Notes under the pieces: generated by a model
What the model saw: only the letters and a program-made list of their open reading frames with translations
What the model was told of the DNA's origin: nothing
The model's database searches: none
Assembly: GCF_963678845.1 (NCBI RefSeq)
Contig: NZ_OY787466.1
Coordinates: forward strand, 1,054,001 to 1,118,000
DNA length: 64,000 nt
DNA from: an uncultured Bacteroides sp.
GTDB taxonomy: Bacteria > Bacteroidota > Bacteroidia > Bacteroidales > Bacteroidaceae
Reading direction: 5' to 3'
Shown here: positions 49,970 to 59,735 of the stretch, piece after piece
Layout: every line of letters starts with the position of its first letter
Position numbering within the stretch: position 1 is the stretch's first letter
Program-made: the position numbers and the translations under genes

Positions 49970-52900
49970 ATGAAACATCTTAATTATTTTTGCAATTATA
50001 AGCATATTATTTTTAATAATCTACTTTTAATAAGCTTAATTGCCTGCTTCCTTGTATCAAATACTCCGGCTACATTTGCAAGGGAGTCAGTGAAAGTCAC
50101 GCTTAGTGACAACATAACAATCTCTGTAAAAAATAAGACTATCAAAGAGGCTCTTATAGAGATAGAAAAGCAAAGTAAATTTGTCTTTGTTTATAACAGT
50201 GAAACTGTAAACTTAAATCAGAAGGTTTCTATTGAAGCCAAAGATGAACCTATCCGCACCGTTTTAGATCGATTACTAAAGAATGCTGCTGTTGATTATG
50301 AAATATCTGACCATCAGATTGTTATTTTTAATAAAAACAAAAGAAGCAGTCAGGGTAAAGGCGGTCCGCTTTCTGTAAGTGGTAAAATTGTTGATGAAGC
50401 AGGAGATCCCCTTATTGGTGTAAGTGTTCTTGTTAAAGGAACTACTCAAGGTGTCATTACGGATATCGAAGGGAAGTACTCGTTAATAGTTCCAGATCAG
50501 AACAACACATTGGTGTTTAGTTATATTGGTTTTACAAAAGCTGAACATCAGGCACAGAAGGTTTTGAATTTAAAAATGAAAAGTGAAGCCGAGAACCTGA
50601 ATGAGGTAGTGGTAGTGGGTTATGGTACCGTTAAAAAGAATGATCTTACTGGGGCTGTTTCTGCCCTTAAAGCTAAAGATTTCAATACGGGTTTAGTGAC
50701 TGCACCCTCTCAATTGATTCAAGGTCGTGTGGCAGGTGTGAATATTACAAATAACGGTGGTGAGCCGGGTGGTGGTGCTACTGTGCGTGTACGTGGTTCT
50801 AACTCAATTCGCTCTGGACAGGATCCTCTTTATGTTGTAGACGGTGTTCCTTTGAATGTTTCGGATGATCAGCAACCTTCAGGAGCAAGTATTGCCGGAG
50901 TAGGAGATGCCAGCAAGAAAAATCCTTTGAATTTTCTGAATCCTGATGATATTGAGTCAATTGACGTTTTAAAAGATGCTTCAGCTACTGCTATTTATGG
51001 TGCCCGTGGTGCTAACGGTGTTATTATAGTAACGACGAAAAAAGGAAAAGAAGGAGCTGCAAAGGTTTCTTATTCAGCATATATAAGCATGTCTGATTTA
51101 CCAAAACAATATCCCGTTTTGTCTGCACAACAATTTAAGGCTTTTGCTGCTGAAAAAGGACTGACAAATATAGAAGATGGAGGAGCAAACACTAACTGGC
51201 AAGATCAGATTTTCCGTACTGGAGTTTCTACAAATCATAGTTTTTCTGTAAGTGGTGGAAGTAAGAATGGCAATTATCGTGCGTCTTTGGGATATCAGGA
51301 TCAACAAGGTATTATCAAGAAATCCGGAATGGAAAAATATACCGGACGGTTTTCTATAAGCCAGAAAACACTTAATGACCGTTTACTTATTGAAGCAAGT
51401 TTAATGGCAGCACGCACCACAGATCAACGTGTGCCTATTGGCGAAAGTGGTGGCTTTGAAGGTGATGTTTTGCTGTCTGCCTTGAAGTTGAATCCCACTT
51501 ATTCTGTATATAATAGCGATGGGTCTTATTATCAAAAAAGTAAGGATGTTCGCAATCCTTTAGCTATGATCAATCTGACCAATGATAATACACAGACTGA
51601 CCGTATATTGGCTAATGTAACCGGAACATTGACTATTCTGAAAGATCTTAAGTATAAAATGAATGTTGCTTTGGATCAGACAAAGGCAACCCGTAAGGTT
51701 ACTCAGGACAAATCCTTGATTTACATTACAGATAATGGTACTGCGGATATCAATAACGTAGAGGCTGGGAATTATCTGATTGAAAACTACCTAACTTATA
51801 ACTTTAATATTGGTCAGAAACATTCTTTTAATATTTTAGGAGGACATTCTTATCAACGATTTCGTAACTATTACTATGGAATGTCCGAAACCGGATTTAC
51901 TGTAGATAATATTGATTATCTCTATGACCTTTCTTTTGGTAAGAACAAGCAGGTAACCAGTTTCTCAGGAATTACTGTAAATGAGCTTCAGTCATTCTTT
52001 GGTCGTGTAAATTATAATTTACTCGAGAAGTATTTACTTACTGTAAATTTCCGTGCCGATGGTTCCACTAAGTTTGGAGCAAACAACAAATATGGTTATT
52101 TCCCGTCAACGGCTTTTGCATGGAGAATGAGTGAAGAGGAATTTATCAAGAAGCTGAATGTTTTCAATAATCTGAAATTGAGATTAAGCTGGGGTATTAC
52201 TGGTAATCAGGAAATCCCTAATAAAATATCTCAGATGCTTTTAGGTAGTACCAGTGGCGCTATCCTTGATGGTGGAACAACTGTTATTCCTGGTATCACA
52301 TTGACACGTACTCCAAATCCGAATATTAAGTGGGAAAAGACTGAGCAGTATGACTTAGGATTGGATTTCTCTATCTTAAAGGGCCGTTTGAGCGGAACTG
52401 TTGATTTGTTTTCTAAAACAACCAAGGATGTTTTACTTGAAGTATATTCAATATCACCGGCTCCAACTACAAAAGTATGGTCGAATGTTCCGAATATGAA
52501 AATTGAAAACAAGGGTCTTGAATTTGGGTTGAATGGCGTTCTTATAAGTAATAAAGATCTTAACTGGACATTGGGAGCTAATTTCTCGACAATTAAAAAT
52601 AATGTGAAAGATTTGCCGATGTCTTATATTACAACTGGTAGCCCAAGCGGCCCAGGTATAACAGGGTTCTCTTCTCAGATTATTAAAAGCGGTTATCCTA
52701 TCGGTACTTTTTGGGGATACAACTTCCTTGGATTTGATGCAAATGGCAATAGTAAATACGAGCTGGATGCAAATGGTAATAGGGTGGAAAAATGCATTGG
52801 AAATGCTCAACCTGATTTTACTTTAAACTTTAACACCAGTTTATCATGGAAAGGTTTTGACCTTAGCCTCTTTTTCAATAGTGTAGTAGGTAATGATGTG

Positions 52901-53278
52901 TATAATAATCTGGCTAATGTAATGGATCAGTTAAGCCTTTTCTCAAAGGGATTCAATACTACTATTAATGCTACTAAATTACCAGAATCATTGAATAATG
53001 TACTTGATTTCTCAAGTCGTTACATTGAGAATGGATCTTATCTCCGATTGTCAAGTGCCAATATTGGATATACATTTAATATGAAAAAGAATAAATGGAT
53101 TTCCGGTTTAAGAGTATATGCAACAGGTAATAACTTGTTCGTACTTACCAAGTATACCGGATATGATCCTGAAGTAAATGCTTCACGTGCTTCCAATGGT
53201 GTTCCCTCGCTAGGAATCGGATGGACAACTTATCCTATGGCAAGAAGCTTTACTTTTGGTGTTACTGTTGATCTCTAA
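49970..53278 (+). CDS. SusC-like TonB-dependent transducer with STN domain
   Basis: Outer membrane receptor of 1102 residues that both imports glycan and signals to FecR. After the signal peptide (ending TFARES near residue 40) comes an STN domain (about 45-115; ISVKNKTIKEALIEIEKQS), then a carboxypeptidase-regulatory-like domain (about 130-205; VSGKIVDEAGDPLIG), a TonB-box-like NEVVVVGYG, the plug (PLYVVDGVPLN, GANGVIIVTTKKG) and the barrel ending FTFGVTVDL. The STN domain marks it as a transducing type. It is 120 bases downstream of FecR and 20 bases from SusD. Confidence 0.95.
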   Translation: MKHLNYFCNYKHIIFNNLLLISLIACFLVSNTPATFARESVKVTLSDNITISVKNKTIKEALIEIEKQSKFVFVYNSETVNLNQKVSIEAKDEPIRTVLDRLLKNAAVDYEISDHQIVIFNKNKRSSQGKGGPLSVSGKIVDEAGDPLIGVSVLVKGTTQGVITDIEGKYSLIVPDQNNTLVFSYIGFTKAEHQAQKVLNLKMKSEAENLNEVVVVGYGTVKKNDLTGAVSALKAKDFNTGLVTAPSQLIQGRVAGVNITNNGGEPGGGATVRVRGSNSIRSGQDPLYVVDGVPLNVSDDQQPSGASIAGVGDASKKNPLNFLNPDDIESIDVLKDASATAIYGARGANGVIIVTTKKGKEGAAKVSYSAYISMSDLPKQYPVLSAQQFKAFAAEKGLTNIEDGGANTNWQDQIFRTGVSTNHSFSVSGGSKNGNYRASLGYQDQQGIIKKSGMEKYTGRFSISQKTLNDRLLIEASLMAARTTDQRVPIGESGGFEGDVLLSALKLNPTYSVYNSDGSYYQKSKDVRNPLAMINLTNDNTQTDRILANVTGTLTILKDLKYKMNVALDQTKATRKVTQDKSLIYITDNGTADINNVEAGNYLIENYLTYNFNIGQKHSFNILGGHSYQRFRNYYYGMSETGFTVDNIDYLYDLSFGKNKQVTSFSGITVNELQSFFGRVNYNLLEKYLLTVNFRADGSTKFGANNKYGYFPSTAFAWRMSEEEFIKKLNVFNNLKLRLSWGITGNQEIPNKISQMLLGSTSGAILDGGTTVIPGITLTRTPNPNIKWEKTEQYDLGLDFSILKGRLSGTVDLFSKTTKDVLLEVYSISPAPTTKVWSNVPNMKIENKGLEFGLNGVLISNKDLNWTLGANFSTIKNNVKDLPMSYITTGSPSGPGITGFSSQIIKSGYPIGTFWGYNFLGFDANGNSKYELDANGNRVEKCIGNAQPDFTLNFNTSLSWKGFDLSLFFNSVVGNDVYNNLANVMDQLSLFSKGFNTTINATKLPESLNNVLDFSSRYIENGSYLRLSSANIGYTFNMKKNKWISGLRVYATGNNLFVLTKYTGYDPEVNASRASNGVPSLGIGWTTYPMARSFTFGVTVDL

Positions 53279-53298
53279 CTTTTATCAATTGACAAATT

Positions 53299-54864
53299 AT
53301 GAAAAGAATTAGTATTATATTCGCCTCGGCTTTTATGTTGATGGCAGCCTCTTGCACTGATTTGAAAGAGGAGATCTTAAATGAACAAAATGGTTCAACG
53401 ATTGTGTCCGACAGCAAAAATGCTCAGATGCTTATTGCACCGGCTTATGCATACCTAAGAGATTTACAAAGTCGCTCAGGAGTATGGTTGGTCTTAGAAA
53501 GCGTAACAGATGAAATGGTTTTTCCAACTCGTGGAACCGATTGGAATAGTGCCGATTATCGTACACTTTTCACTCATGATTATGATAGTAAGAACGGCTA
53601 TATAAAGAATACATGGAATAGTTTTATGCTAGGTATTACTAAATGTAATGTAGCAATGCAATATTTATCGAAGCTTGAACAAACAGATGAGATTACAGGA
53701 TATATTGCGGAAGCTAAATTTATAAGAGCTTTATGTATTTATCATCTTATGGACTGTTTCGGACATTTTCCATTCCGTGAATATGAAGAACTGGACTATT
53801 CAAAATCTCCACAGATTTTAGATCGGCCAAAAGCTTTGGAGCGACTAATTGCGGACTTGAATGATATTATTCCGGTACTTAAGAAGAAAGGGGACGTACC
53901 TTATGGACGTATAACTAAAGCTGCTGCTCAAACTTTATTGGCTAAGATTTATCTGAATTATCAGGTATATACAGGTACTGCGCCTGCGTTTAGTGATGGT
54001 ACCGCAAAATGGGATGAAGTGATTGCATTATGTGATGATATTATTGGTTCCGGAAAGTATACATTGGCAGATGATTACTGGAAACTTTATTTAGCATCAA
54101 ATGAAAAGTATTCTGATCAGACAGAATCTATTTTACCTATTCCTTATAATTGTGCTGCGGGTATTGGTGGTATTCCATGGTTAAACATTACTTTGCATTA
54201 CAATCAGACTTTCGGAAGTTTCAAGAATATGTGGAATGGCTGTTGTACTACTCCTGATTTTTTAAGTATATGGGATACTACAGATCCTCGTTATCAGGAT
54301 TCAAGATTGAAAAGCCAGGTAGGATTTAATTTAGGTATTCTTGTAGGTCAACAATATGGAGTTGATGGATCAGCTTTGAAAACCCGTGCTGGTCAGCCAT
54401 TAATCTTTACTCCGGAATTTAGTGTTCAGAATTCTAGTGAAGCTCAAGGTGCACGCGTTGTGAAATATGCACCGGACCCTACTTCAACTTATACAAGCAG
54501 TAGTGAAAACGATTTTCAATATTATCGTTTATCCGATATTTATTTGATGCGTGCTGAAGCTAAGTTCCGTAAAGGAGATGCTACAGCCTTGGCAGATATC
54601 AATGCGGTTAGAAGTAAGAGAAATGTTAAGACTTATTCTGCGTCTGAATTGAATTTGACTAAGATATTAAATGAAAGAGCATATGAATTTTACTGGGATG
54701 GACCATCACGTCGTAACGACTTGATACGTTTTGGCAAATATTGCAATGCCCGTTATGAAAAATTGGAGACTCCGACTTATAAAATATTGTTTCCAATTCC
54801 ATTATCTGCTCTTGAAGCAAATCCGGAATTAACGCAAAATCCTAAATACAGCGAAGCTCTGTAA
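53299..54864 (+). CDS. SusD-like surface glycan-binding lipoprotein
   Basis: Outer-membrane lipoprotein of 521 residues; lipobox LMAASC with Cys 19. It has the TPR-like SusD helices around residues 105-230, a central Asn/Trp-rich binding region, and the family's C-terminal pattern (LMRAEAKFRKGD, ILNERAYEFYWDGPSRRNDLIRF-like, LFPIPLSALEANP). It would cap the SusC barrel. It is cotranscribed with susC; a strong hairpin separates it from the enzyme genes. Confidence 0.93.
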   Translation: MKRISIIFASAFMLMAASCTDLKEEILNEQNGSTIVSDSKNAQMLIAPAYAYLRDLQSRSGVWLVLESVTDEMVFPTRGTDWNSADYRTLFTHDYDSKNGYIKNTWNSFMLGITKCNVAMQYLSKLEQTDEITGYIAEAKFIRALCIYHLMDCFGHFPFREYEELDYSKSPQILDRPKALERLIADLNDIIPVLKKKGDVPYGRITKAAAQTLLAKIYLNYQVYTGTAPAFSDGTAKWDEVIALCDDIIGSGKYTLADDYWKLYLASNEKYSDQTESILPIPYNCAAGIGGIPWLNITLHYNQTFGSFKNMWNGCCTTPDFLSIWDTTDPRYQDSRLKSQVGFNLGILVGQQYGVDGSALKTRAGQPLIFTPEFSVQNSSEAQGARVVKYAPDPTSTYTSSSENDFQYYRLSDIYLMRAEAKFRKGDATALADINAVRSKRNVKTYSASELNLTKILNERAYEFYWDGPSRRNDLIRFGKYCNARYEKLETPTYKILFPIPLSALEANPELTQNPKYSEAL

Positions 54865-54882
54865 ATACCTAACCATTCTCTT

Positions 54883-54924
54883 AAAGGGCCTCATCCAATG
54901 AATAAAGGACGAGGTCCTTTTTAT
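54883..54924 (+). terminator. Hairpin between susD and the GH13 gene
   Basis: AAAGGGCCTCATCC (54883-54896) pairs with GGACGAGGTCCTTT (54907-54920), including G-U pairs, and is followed by TTTATA. It probably stops part of the susCD transcripts, so that the enzyme genes are expressed at a lower level. Confidence 0.75.
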
Positions 54925-54950
54925 ACCCTATTGTTTACTTCATAAATAGT

Positions 54951-56645
54951 ATGATAATGATTAAGAAAACAAGTTTTAAACTAAGTATATTTCTTTTATT
55001 TTTAAGCTGTTTTGCATCAGCTCAGACAAAATTTAAGCCTCTTCCCGAATGGATGAAAACAGCTGTGTTTTATCAGATTTATCCACAAAGTTACAAAGAT
55101 ACTAATGGAGACGGTATTGGCGATTTTCAAGGAATTATAGAGAAATTAGACTATATCAAGTGGCTGGGTTGCAATGTTATCTGGCTTAATCCTTGTTTTG
55201 AATCGGCTTTTCAGGATGCTGGATATGATGTAATTGATTTTTATAAAGCTGCTCCCAGGTATGGCACAAATGGAGATTTGAAACGTTTGTTTGATGAAGC
55301 TCATAAACGTAATATGAAAGTTTGCCTGGATTTAGTGGCAGGTCACACTTCCATTGAGTCCAAGTGGTTTAAGGCTTCTCAGGAAAAGAAAAAGAATGAT
55401 TATTCCGATCGATATATCTGGACGAACGACTCGACGGTAAAGCCCGAAAAGTTTGTGTCTGGTAGGTTTGAGAGGAATGGTACTTATATGAAAAACTTTT
55501 TTGATTGTCAGCCTGCATTAAACTATGGTTATGGACAGCCCGATCCTAATTGTCCGTGGGAAGAACCTGTTACTGCTGAGGGGCCTCGGAGTACCCGCAA
55601 GGAACTCATGAATATAATGGATTACTGGATGAATATGGGATGTGACGGTTTCAGAGTAGACATGGCCGGCTCATTGGTAAAAAAAGATCCGGATCTGATT
55701 GAAACCACTAACTTGTGGGGAGAAATCAGAATGCATTTTCAGGATAAGTTTCCCGAAGGAATACTTCTGGCAGAATGGGGAAATCCTCAGTTGGCTATCA
55801 AGGTGGGGTTTATGATGGATTTCATTATTCATTTGAGAAAGAGCGGGTATGACACAATGTTTTTTAATAATATAGGAACTTACAGACGTGATACGTGTTA
55901 TTTTGATGTGAAGGGGGTTGGTTCTCCTGATTATTTTATCAGTAATTTGACAACACAGCTTAGTGCAGTAGCCGAAAATGGGTATATTTGTGTGCCCACT
56001 GCCAATCATGACTTTCAACGTCCTTGCTGCGGAGACCGAAATACGTTGCCTCAATTAAAAACAGTGATGACTTTTTTAATGACTTTACCGGGAGTGCCTT
56101 TGGTTTATTATGGAGATGAGATTGGAATGCGGTTTATCGATGGATTGCCCAATAAAGAAGGTAGTATGCTGACCAAAGGAAATCGTGCAGGATCACGTAC
56201 ACCAATGCAATGGGACGGCTCTGAAAATGCCGGATTCTCATCGGGGAAAAGTAACTCTGTTTATCTGCCTATTGATCAAAAGGCCGACAGACCCACGGTT
56301 GAAAAAGAGAAGAAAGATCCTTCGTCGCTTCTTTTATTTACAAGGGAGTTGATAGCATTGCGTAGCAGAAATGCAGCATTGGGGAGTCGTGGCGAAATTA
56401 AGTTCTTGCAATCGAAAAAAAATAGATATCCATTGGTTTATGAACGTAGGCTGGGTGATGAGGCTTTTATTATTGTGGTAAATCCTTCAGGAAAGTATAC
56501 TGCTGTTTCTTTGAATTATAACAAAAGAATAAAAAAGATGCTACCTGTTTTAGGTAGTTCAAAGGATAAAAATGTAATCTATCAGAACGGTATGCTGAAA
56601 GTATCAGCCGGACCTCTTTCTTACGGAATTTATAGAATCTATTAA
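54951..56645 (+). CDS. Glycoside hydrolase family 13 alpha-glucosidase/amylase, secreted
   Basis: Exported enzyme of 564 residues that should cleave alpha-glucosidic bonds. Signal peptide ends FASAQ (start at 54951 or at the ATG 54957). The GH13 barrel shows NGDGIGDFQGIIEKLDYIKWLG, the catalytic triad Asp 237 (FRVDMAG), Glu 275 (LAEWGNP) and Asp 354 (ANHDFQR), and a C-terminal beta domain. The region after the first line (VDFYKAAPRYGTNGDLKRLFDEAH) points to the oligo-glucosidase or trehalose-synthase-like subgroups rather than a long-chain amylase; the exact linkage is uncertain. It is 15 bases before the GH65 gene. Confidence 0.9.
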   Translation: MIMIKKTSFKLSIFLLFLSCFASAQTKFKPLPEWMKTAVFYQIYPQSYKDTNGDGIGDFQGIIEKLDYIKWLGCNVIWLNPCFESAFQDAGYDVIDFYKAAPRYGTNGDLKRLFDEAHKRNMKVCLDLVAGHTSIESKWFKASQEKKKNDYSDRYIWTNDSTVKPEKFVSGRFERNGTYMKNFFDCQPALNYGYGQPDPNCPWEEPVTAEGPRSTRKELMNIMDYWMNMGCDGFRVDMAGSLVKKDPDLIETTNLWGEIRMHFQDKFPEGILLAEWGNPQLAIKVGFMMDFIIHLRKSGYDTMFFNNIGTYRRDTCYFDVKGVGSPDYFISNLTTQLSAVAENGYICVPTANHDFQRPCCGDRNTLPQLKTVMTFLMTLPGVPLVYYGDEIGMRFIDGLPNKEGSMLTKGNRAGSRTPMQWDGSENAGFSSGKSNSVYLPIDQKADRPTVEKEKKDPSSLLLFTRELIALRSRNAALGSRGEIKFLQSKKNRYPLVYERRLGDEAFIIVVNPSGKYTAVSLNYNKRIKKMLPVLGSSKDKNVIYQNGMLKVSAGPLSYGIYRIY

Positions 56646-56660
56646 TCTGAAAAACAATAT

Positions 56661-58691
56661 ATGAAGAAATTTGGTTTTTTTATAGGTATTATTATAATGT
56701 TGGCTTCTCGCCTTTATGCACAGGATCCGTGGCGTGTTGAGGCTGATCATATTGAGCCGGATAACTATTTCGGGGTTACTGTGGCTAATGGTATGCTGGG
56801 ATTGGTTTCATCTCCGCAGCCATTAAAAGTATCAAGTGTAATATTGGCAGGTAGTTATGATCTTTATGGACGTGGACGGGTCAGTAATTTTCTGAATGTT
56901 TTTAATATGCTTAATATGCAGCTGTCCATTAATGGAAATGGCATTAATAACAATAATATAAAAGGGTTCAGGCAGGTGCTTGATATGAAAAAGGGCATGC
57001 AAACATCTTTGTTTGCATACAAAGATGAAGCGGAGATTGAATATTCATATCTTGCTCTCAGGCAGTTACCTTTCTCGGCAATGCTAGACATTACAATTAC
57101 TCCTTTAAAAGATATAACCATTACGGCTACAAATATTTTGGAAACGCCCGATGCTTTTAAAGATTCAAGGAATTACTATAACCAGATAAATCGTAAGCAT
57201 GTAAGCATTGCTTTACTCACTTCTTCTGCGTTCAGTCCTACCGGAAAGCTTAAGATTTGTGCATCTTCCACTTTTATTTTTCCTGAAAAAAAAGGAGAGG
57301 AGCCTCAGATTGTTCATACTACACCAAACAGTGATAATCATTCAATGAAGTTTACCAAAGAGCTCAAGGCTGGTGTGAAATATCATTTTTCACTGGTTGG
57401 TTCCACTATTACTTCAGCTTATCATCCGGATCCGCTGAATGAGGTTGAAAGACTCACTATCTTTGCTCGTCTGGAAGGAAGTGATAGGTTATTGAGTAAA
57501 CATATACAGGAGTGGGATAAACTTTGGGACAGTGATATTACTATTGAAGGGGATCTCGTGGCACAACAGGATGTGCATAATATGATGTATCATTTGTACT
57601 CTTTTGTCAGAGAAGGGTCTGCTCTTTCCATCTCACCAATGGGATTGTCGGGATTGGGTTACAACGGGCATATCTTTTGGGATGCTGATACATGGATGTT
57701 TCCTGCCCTGCTTATGCTTCATCCTGAAATGGCTCGTTCTTTTGTAGATTACCGTTTTGATAGACTGGAAGCGGCGAAGAAAAATGCTTTTGAACATGGA
57801 TTCCGGGGTGCTATGTATCCATGGGAAAGTTCGGATTCAGGTTTTGAAGAAACTCCGGTATGGGCTCTTTCCGGCACATTTGAACATCATATCTCTGGAT
57901 GTGTGGCATTGGCTGCATGGAATTATTATCTGGTGACAAAAGATAAGCAGTGGCTGAAAGAAAAGGGCTTCCCTATTATTAGGGCTACTGCAGAATTTTG
58001 GCTAGATCGTGTTGAAAGAAATGTGGAAGGTAATTACGAGATACGCAATGTTGTTGCAGCTGATGAATGGGCAGAGAATATAGACAACGATGCATTCACT
58101 AATGGCGTAGCTCGGATTAATCTTGAGGTTGCTGCAGCTGCTGCCGCAATTCTTCAGGAAAAAGTAGATAAACACTGGATGGAAGTAGCTCAGAGAATAG
58201 TGATCCATAAGTTTGATAATATGGTTACCAAAGAACATAAAACGTACAATGGTGAAGGCATAAAACAGGCTGATGTAAACTTGCTGGCCTATCCATTGGG
58301 TATTATTAAGGAACCTGCACAGATAAAGAGAGATCTGGAATATTATGAAGTTCGTGTTCCAGAGAAAGATACACCGGCAATGACACAGGCCATATTCTCT
58401 TTATTGTATGCACGGTTGGGTGATAAGGAAAAGGCTTACCATTTCTTTAAAGATGCCTATGTTCCTAATCTTAATCCTCCATTTCGTATTATTGCTGAGA
58501 CAAAAGGTGGAAGTAACCCTTACTTTATTACTGGTGCTGGTGGTCTTTTACAAACTGTGATGATGGGATTCGGCGGATTAGAAATAACGCCTAATGGTAT
58601 TATTCAGAAAAAGAGTTCAATGCCTTCTCAATGGAAATCACTCACGATAAAAGGAGTAGGAGTAGACAAAAAAACGTATATTATAAAGTAA
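56661..58691 (+). CDS. Glycoside hydrolase family 65 enzyme, secreted
   Basis: Exported (alpha/alpha)6-barrel enzyme of 676 residues with a signal peptide ending LYAQD near residue 21. The central barrel contains SPMGLSGLGYNGHIFWDADTWMFP (shown in part), and the probable general acid Glu 469 in ADEWAENIDNDAFTN. GH65 acts on alpha-glucosides such as trehalose, kojibiose, nigerose or glucosyl-hydroxylysine, by hydrolysis or phosphorolysis. A secreted form with this motif is more likely a hydrolase, since phosphate is scarce outside the cytosol. It probably completes degradation started by the GH13 enzyme. Confidence 0.85.
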   Translation: MKKFGFFIGIIIMLASRLYAQDPWRVEADHIEPDNYFGVTVANGMLGLVSSPQPLKVSSVILAGSYDLYGRGRVSNFLNVFNMLNMQLSINGNGINNNNIKGFRQVLDMKKGMQTSLFAYKDEAEIEYSYLALRQLPFSAMLDITITPLKDITITATNILETPDAFKDSRNYYNQINRKHVSIALLTSSAFSPTGKLKICASSTFIFPEKKGEEPQIVHTTPNSDNHSMKFTKELKAGVKYHFSLVGSTITSAYHPDPLNEVERLTIFARLEGSDRLLSKHIQEWDKLWDSDITIEGDLVAQQDVHNMMYHLYSFVREGSALSISPMGLSGLGYNGHIFWDADTWMFPALLMLHPEMARSFVDYRFDRLEAAKKNAFEHGFRGAMYPWESSDSGFEETPVWALSGTFEHHISGCVALAAWNYYLVTKDKQWLKEKGFPIIRATAEFWLDRVERNVEGNYEIRNVVAADEWAENIDNDAFTNGVARINLEVAAAAAAILQEKVDKHWMEVAQRIVIHKFDNMVTKEHKTYNGEGIKQADVNLLAYPLGIIKEPAQIKRDLEYYEVRVPEKDTPAMTQAIFSLLYARLGDKEKAYHFFKDAYVPNLNPPFRIIAETKGGSNPYFITGAGGLLQTVMMGFGGLEITPNGIIQKKSSMPSQWKSLTIKGVGVDKKTYIIK

Positions 58692-58709
58692 TAAAAGGTC
58701 GTGTTGTTA

Positions 58710-59297
58710 CTAATTGTTTAAATAACTTTGCAAGAGGATGAATATCGCTATCAAAAGTTCTTTTCTTAATTTGAGAATGGAACGGTGAATGAGGTTACGG
58801 GTAGATTGATAGTTCATATTAAGCATTGATGCAATGCCTTCAAGAGGTACTTCACGGATATATCTGAGATAAATAGCTTCCCGTTGGCGTGATGTAAGTG
58901 TTTTCATGGCACGGGATAGCTCTTTTTTCTGATCTTCCGAGAATATCTCATCAGGATCGTCCTCTTCTTGCATCGCTATTTCTATTTGAAAAAGTAATTC
59001 ATTGTCTGCATCTAAAGAGACGTGTGCGCGTGATTCCAGTTTTGAGATCAATCTGTTCCTTAATGCTTTGAATAAATAGAACTTTACATGTTCTGTATCA
59101 TTAAGATTTTCCCGATTGTGATATAACTTAATAAATAGCTCCTGAATGGCATCTTTCACCATTTCTCTGTCATTGACTATTCTGTGGCCATATGAAAATA
59201 ATATATTGGCATACATATAGTATAAGGCAGAGAAGGCTTTTTCGTCTCCCGATAAAAAAGCTTTCCAAATACTATTTTCAGAGCTATGAATATCCAT
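58710..59297 (-). CDS. ECF RNA polymerase sigma factor
   Basis: Sigma-70 family ECF protein of 195 residues. Region 2 (about 15-90) is DEKAFSALYYMYANILFSYG and the following DAIQELFIKLYHN; region 4 (about 125-180) has the helix-turn-helix TSRQREAIYLRYIREVPLEGIASMLNM (in part), and NYQSTRNLIHRSILKLRK. The gene is convergent with GH65, at the far end of the alpha-glucan locus from the FecR gene. It is likely the partner of that FecR, but they are about 9 kb apart. Confidence 0.9.
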   Translation of the reverse strand: MDIHSSENSIWKAFLSGDEKAFSALYYMYANILFSYGHRIVNDREMVKDAIQELFIKLYHNRENLNDTEHVKFYLFKALRNRLISKLESRAHVSLDADNELLFQIEIAMQEEDDPDEIFSEDQKKELSRAMKTLTSRQREAIYLRYIREVPLEGIASMLNMNYQSTRNLIHRSILKLRKELLIAIFILLQSYLNN

Positions 59298-59411
59298 TTA
59301 CATTTCTCATTCTTAAATCAATAATATACAATATTAACTATTAATAATGATAAATGCAAGTTAATGTTAACCCGAGATAAGAAAAAATAAGTATTTGTTT
59401 CTCCAAAAAGG

Positions 59412-59735
59412 TCAAGATGCACTTAAATTTAGAAATACTCTCATCTCGAAGAAATTAAAGACGATGCATATAAACATGAATAATCCAATTCCAAGCAAAG
59501 AAGCAATATTTGACCATTCAAATTTTTTAATAAAAACATACCATTCTAATTGTGTGAAGTCTTCTAAAGGCATATTTACAACTTCAGTACTTATTTTCCA
59601 TGCTACAAGAAAGATGATAAATCCTACTAATGCAACCCATCCAAGAGTACTTCCTGTGAAGTACCAGCAAATTGCACCAAATCCAATCCAGAAAGCGGTG
59701 TTTAATAGGAATAAGAGTTGTGTTATTAATTTCAT
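59412..59735 (-). CDS. Small membrane protein of unknown function
   Basis: Protein of 107 residues with three hydrophobic segments: about 3-25, 30-50 and 75-95, joined by a Trp-containing loop (FTQLEWYVFIKKFEW). No motif is recognised. It overlaps an opposite-strand open frame of 127 codons, but the hydrophobic pattern and ATG start support this strand. Confidence 0.5.
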   Translation of the reverse strand: MKLITQLLFLLNTAFWIGFGAICWYFTGSTLGWVALVGFIIFLVAWKISTEVVNMPLEDFTQLEWYVFIKKFEWSNIASLLGIGLFMFICIVFNFFEMRVFLNLSAS

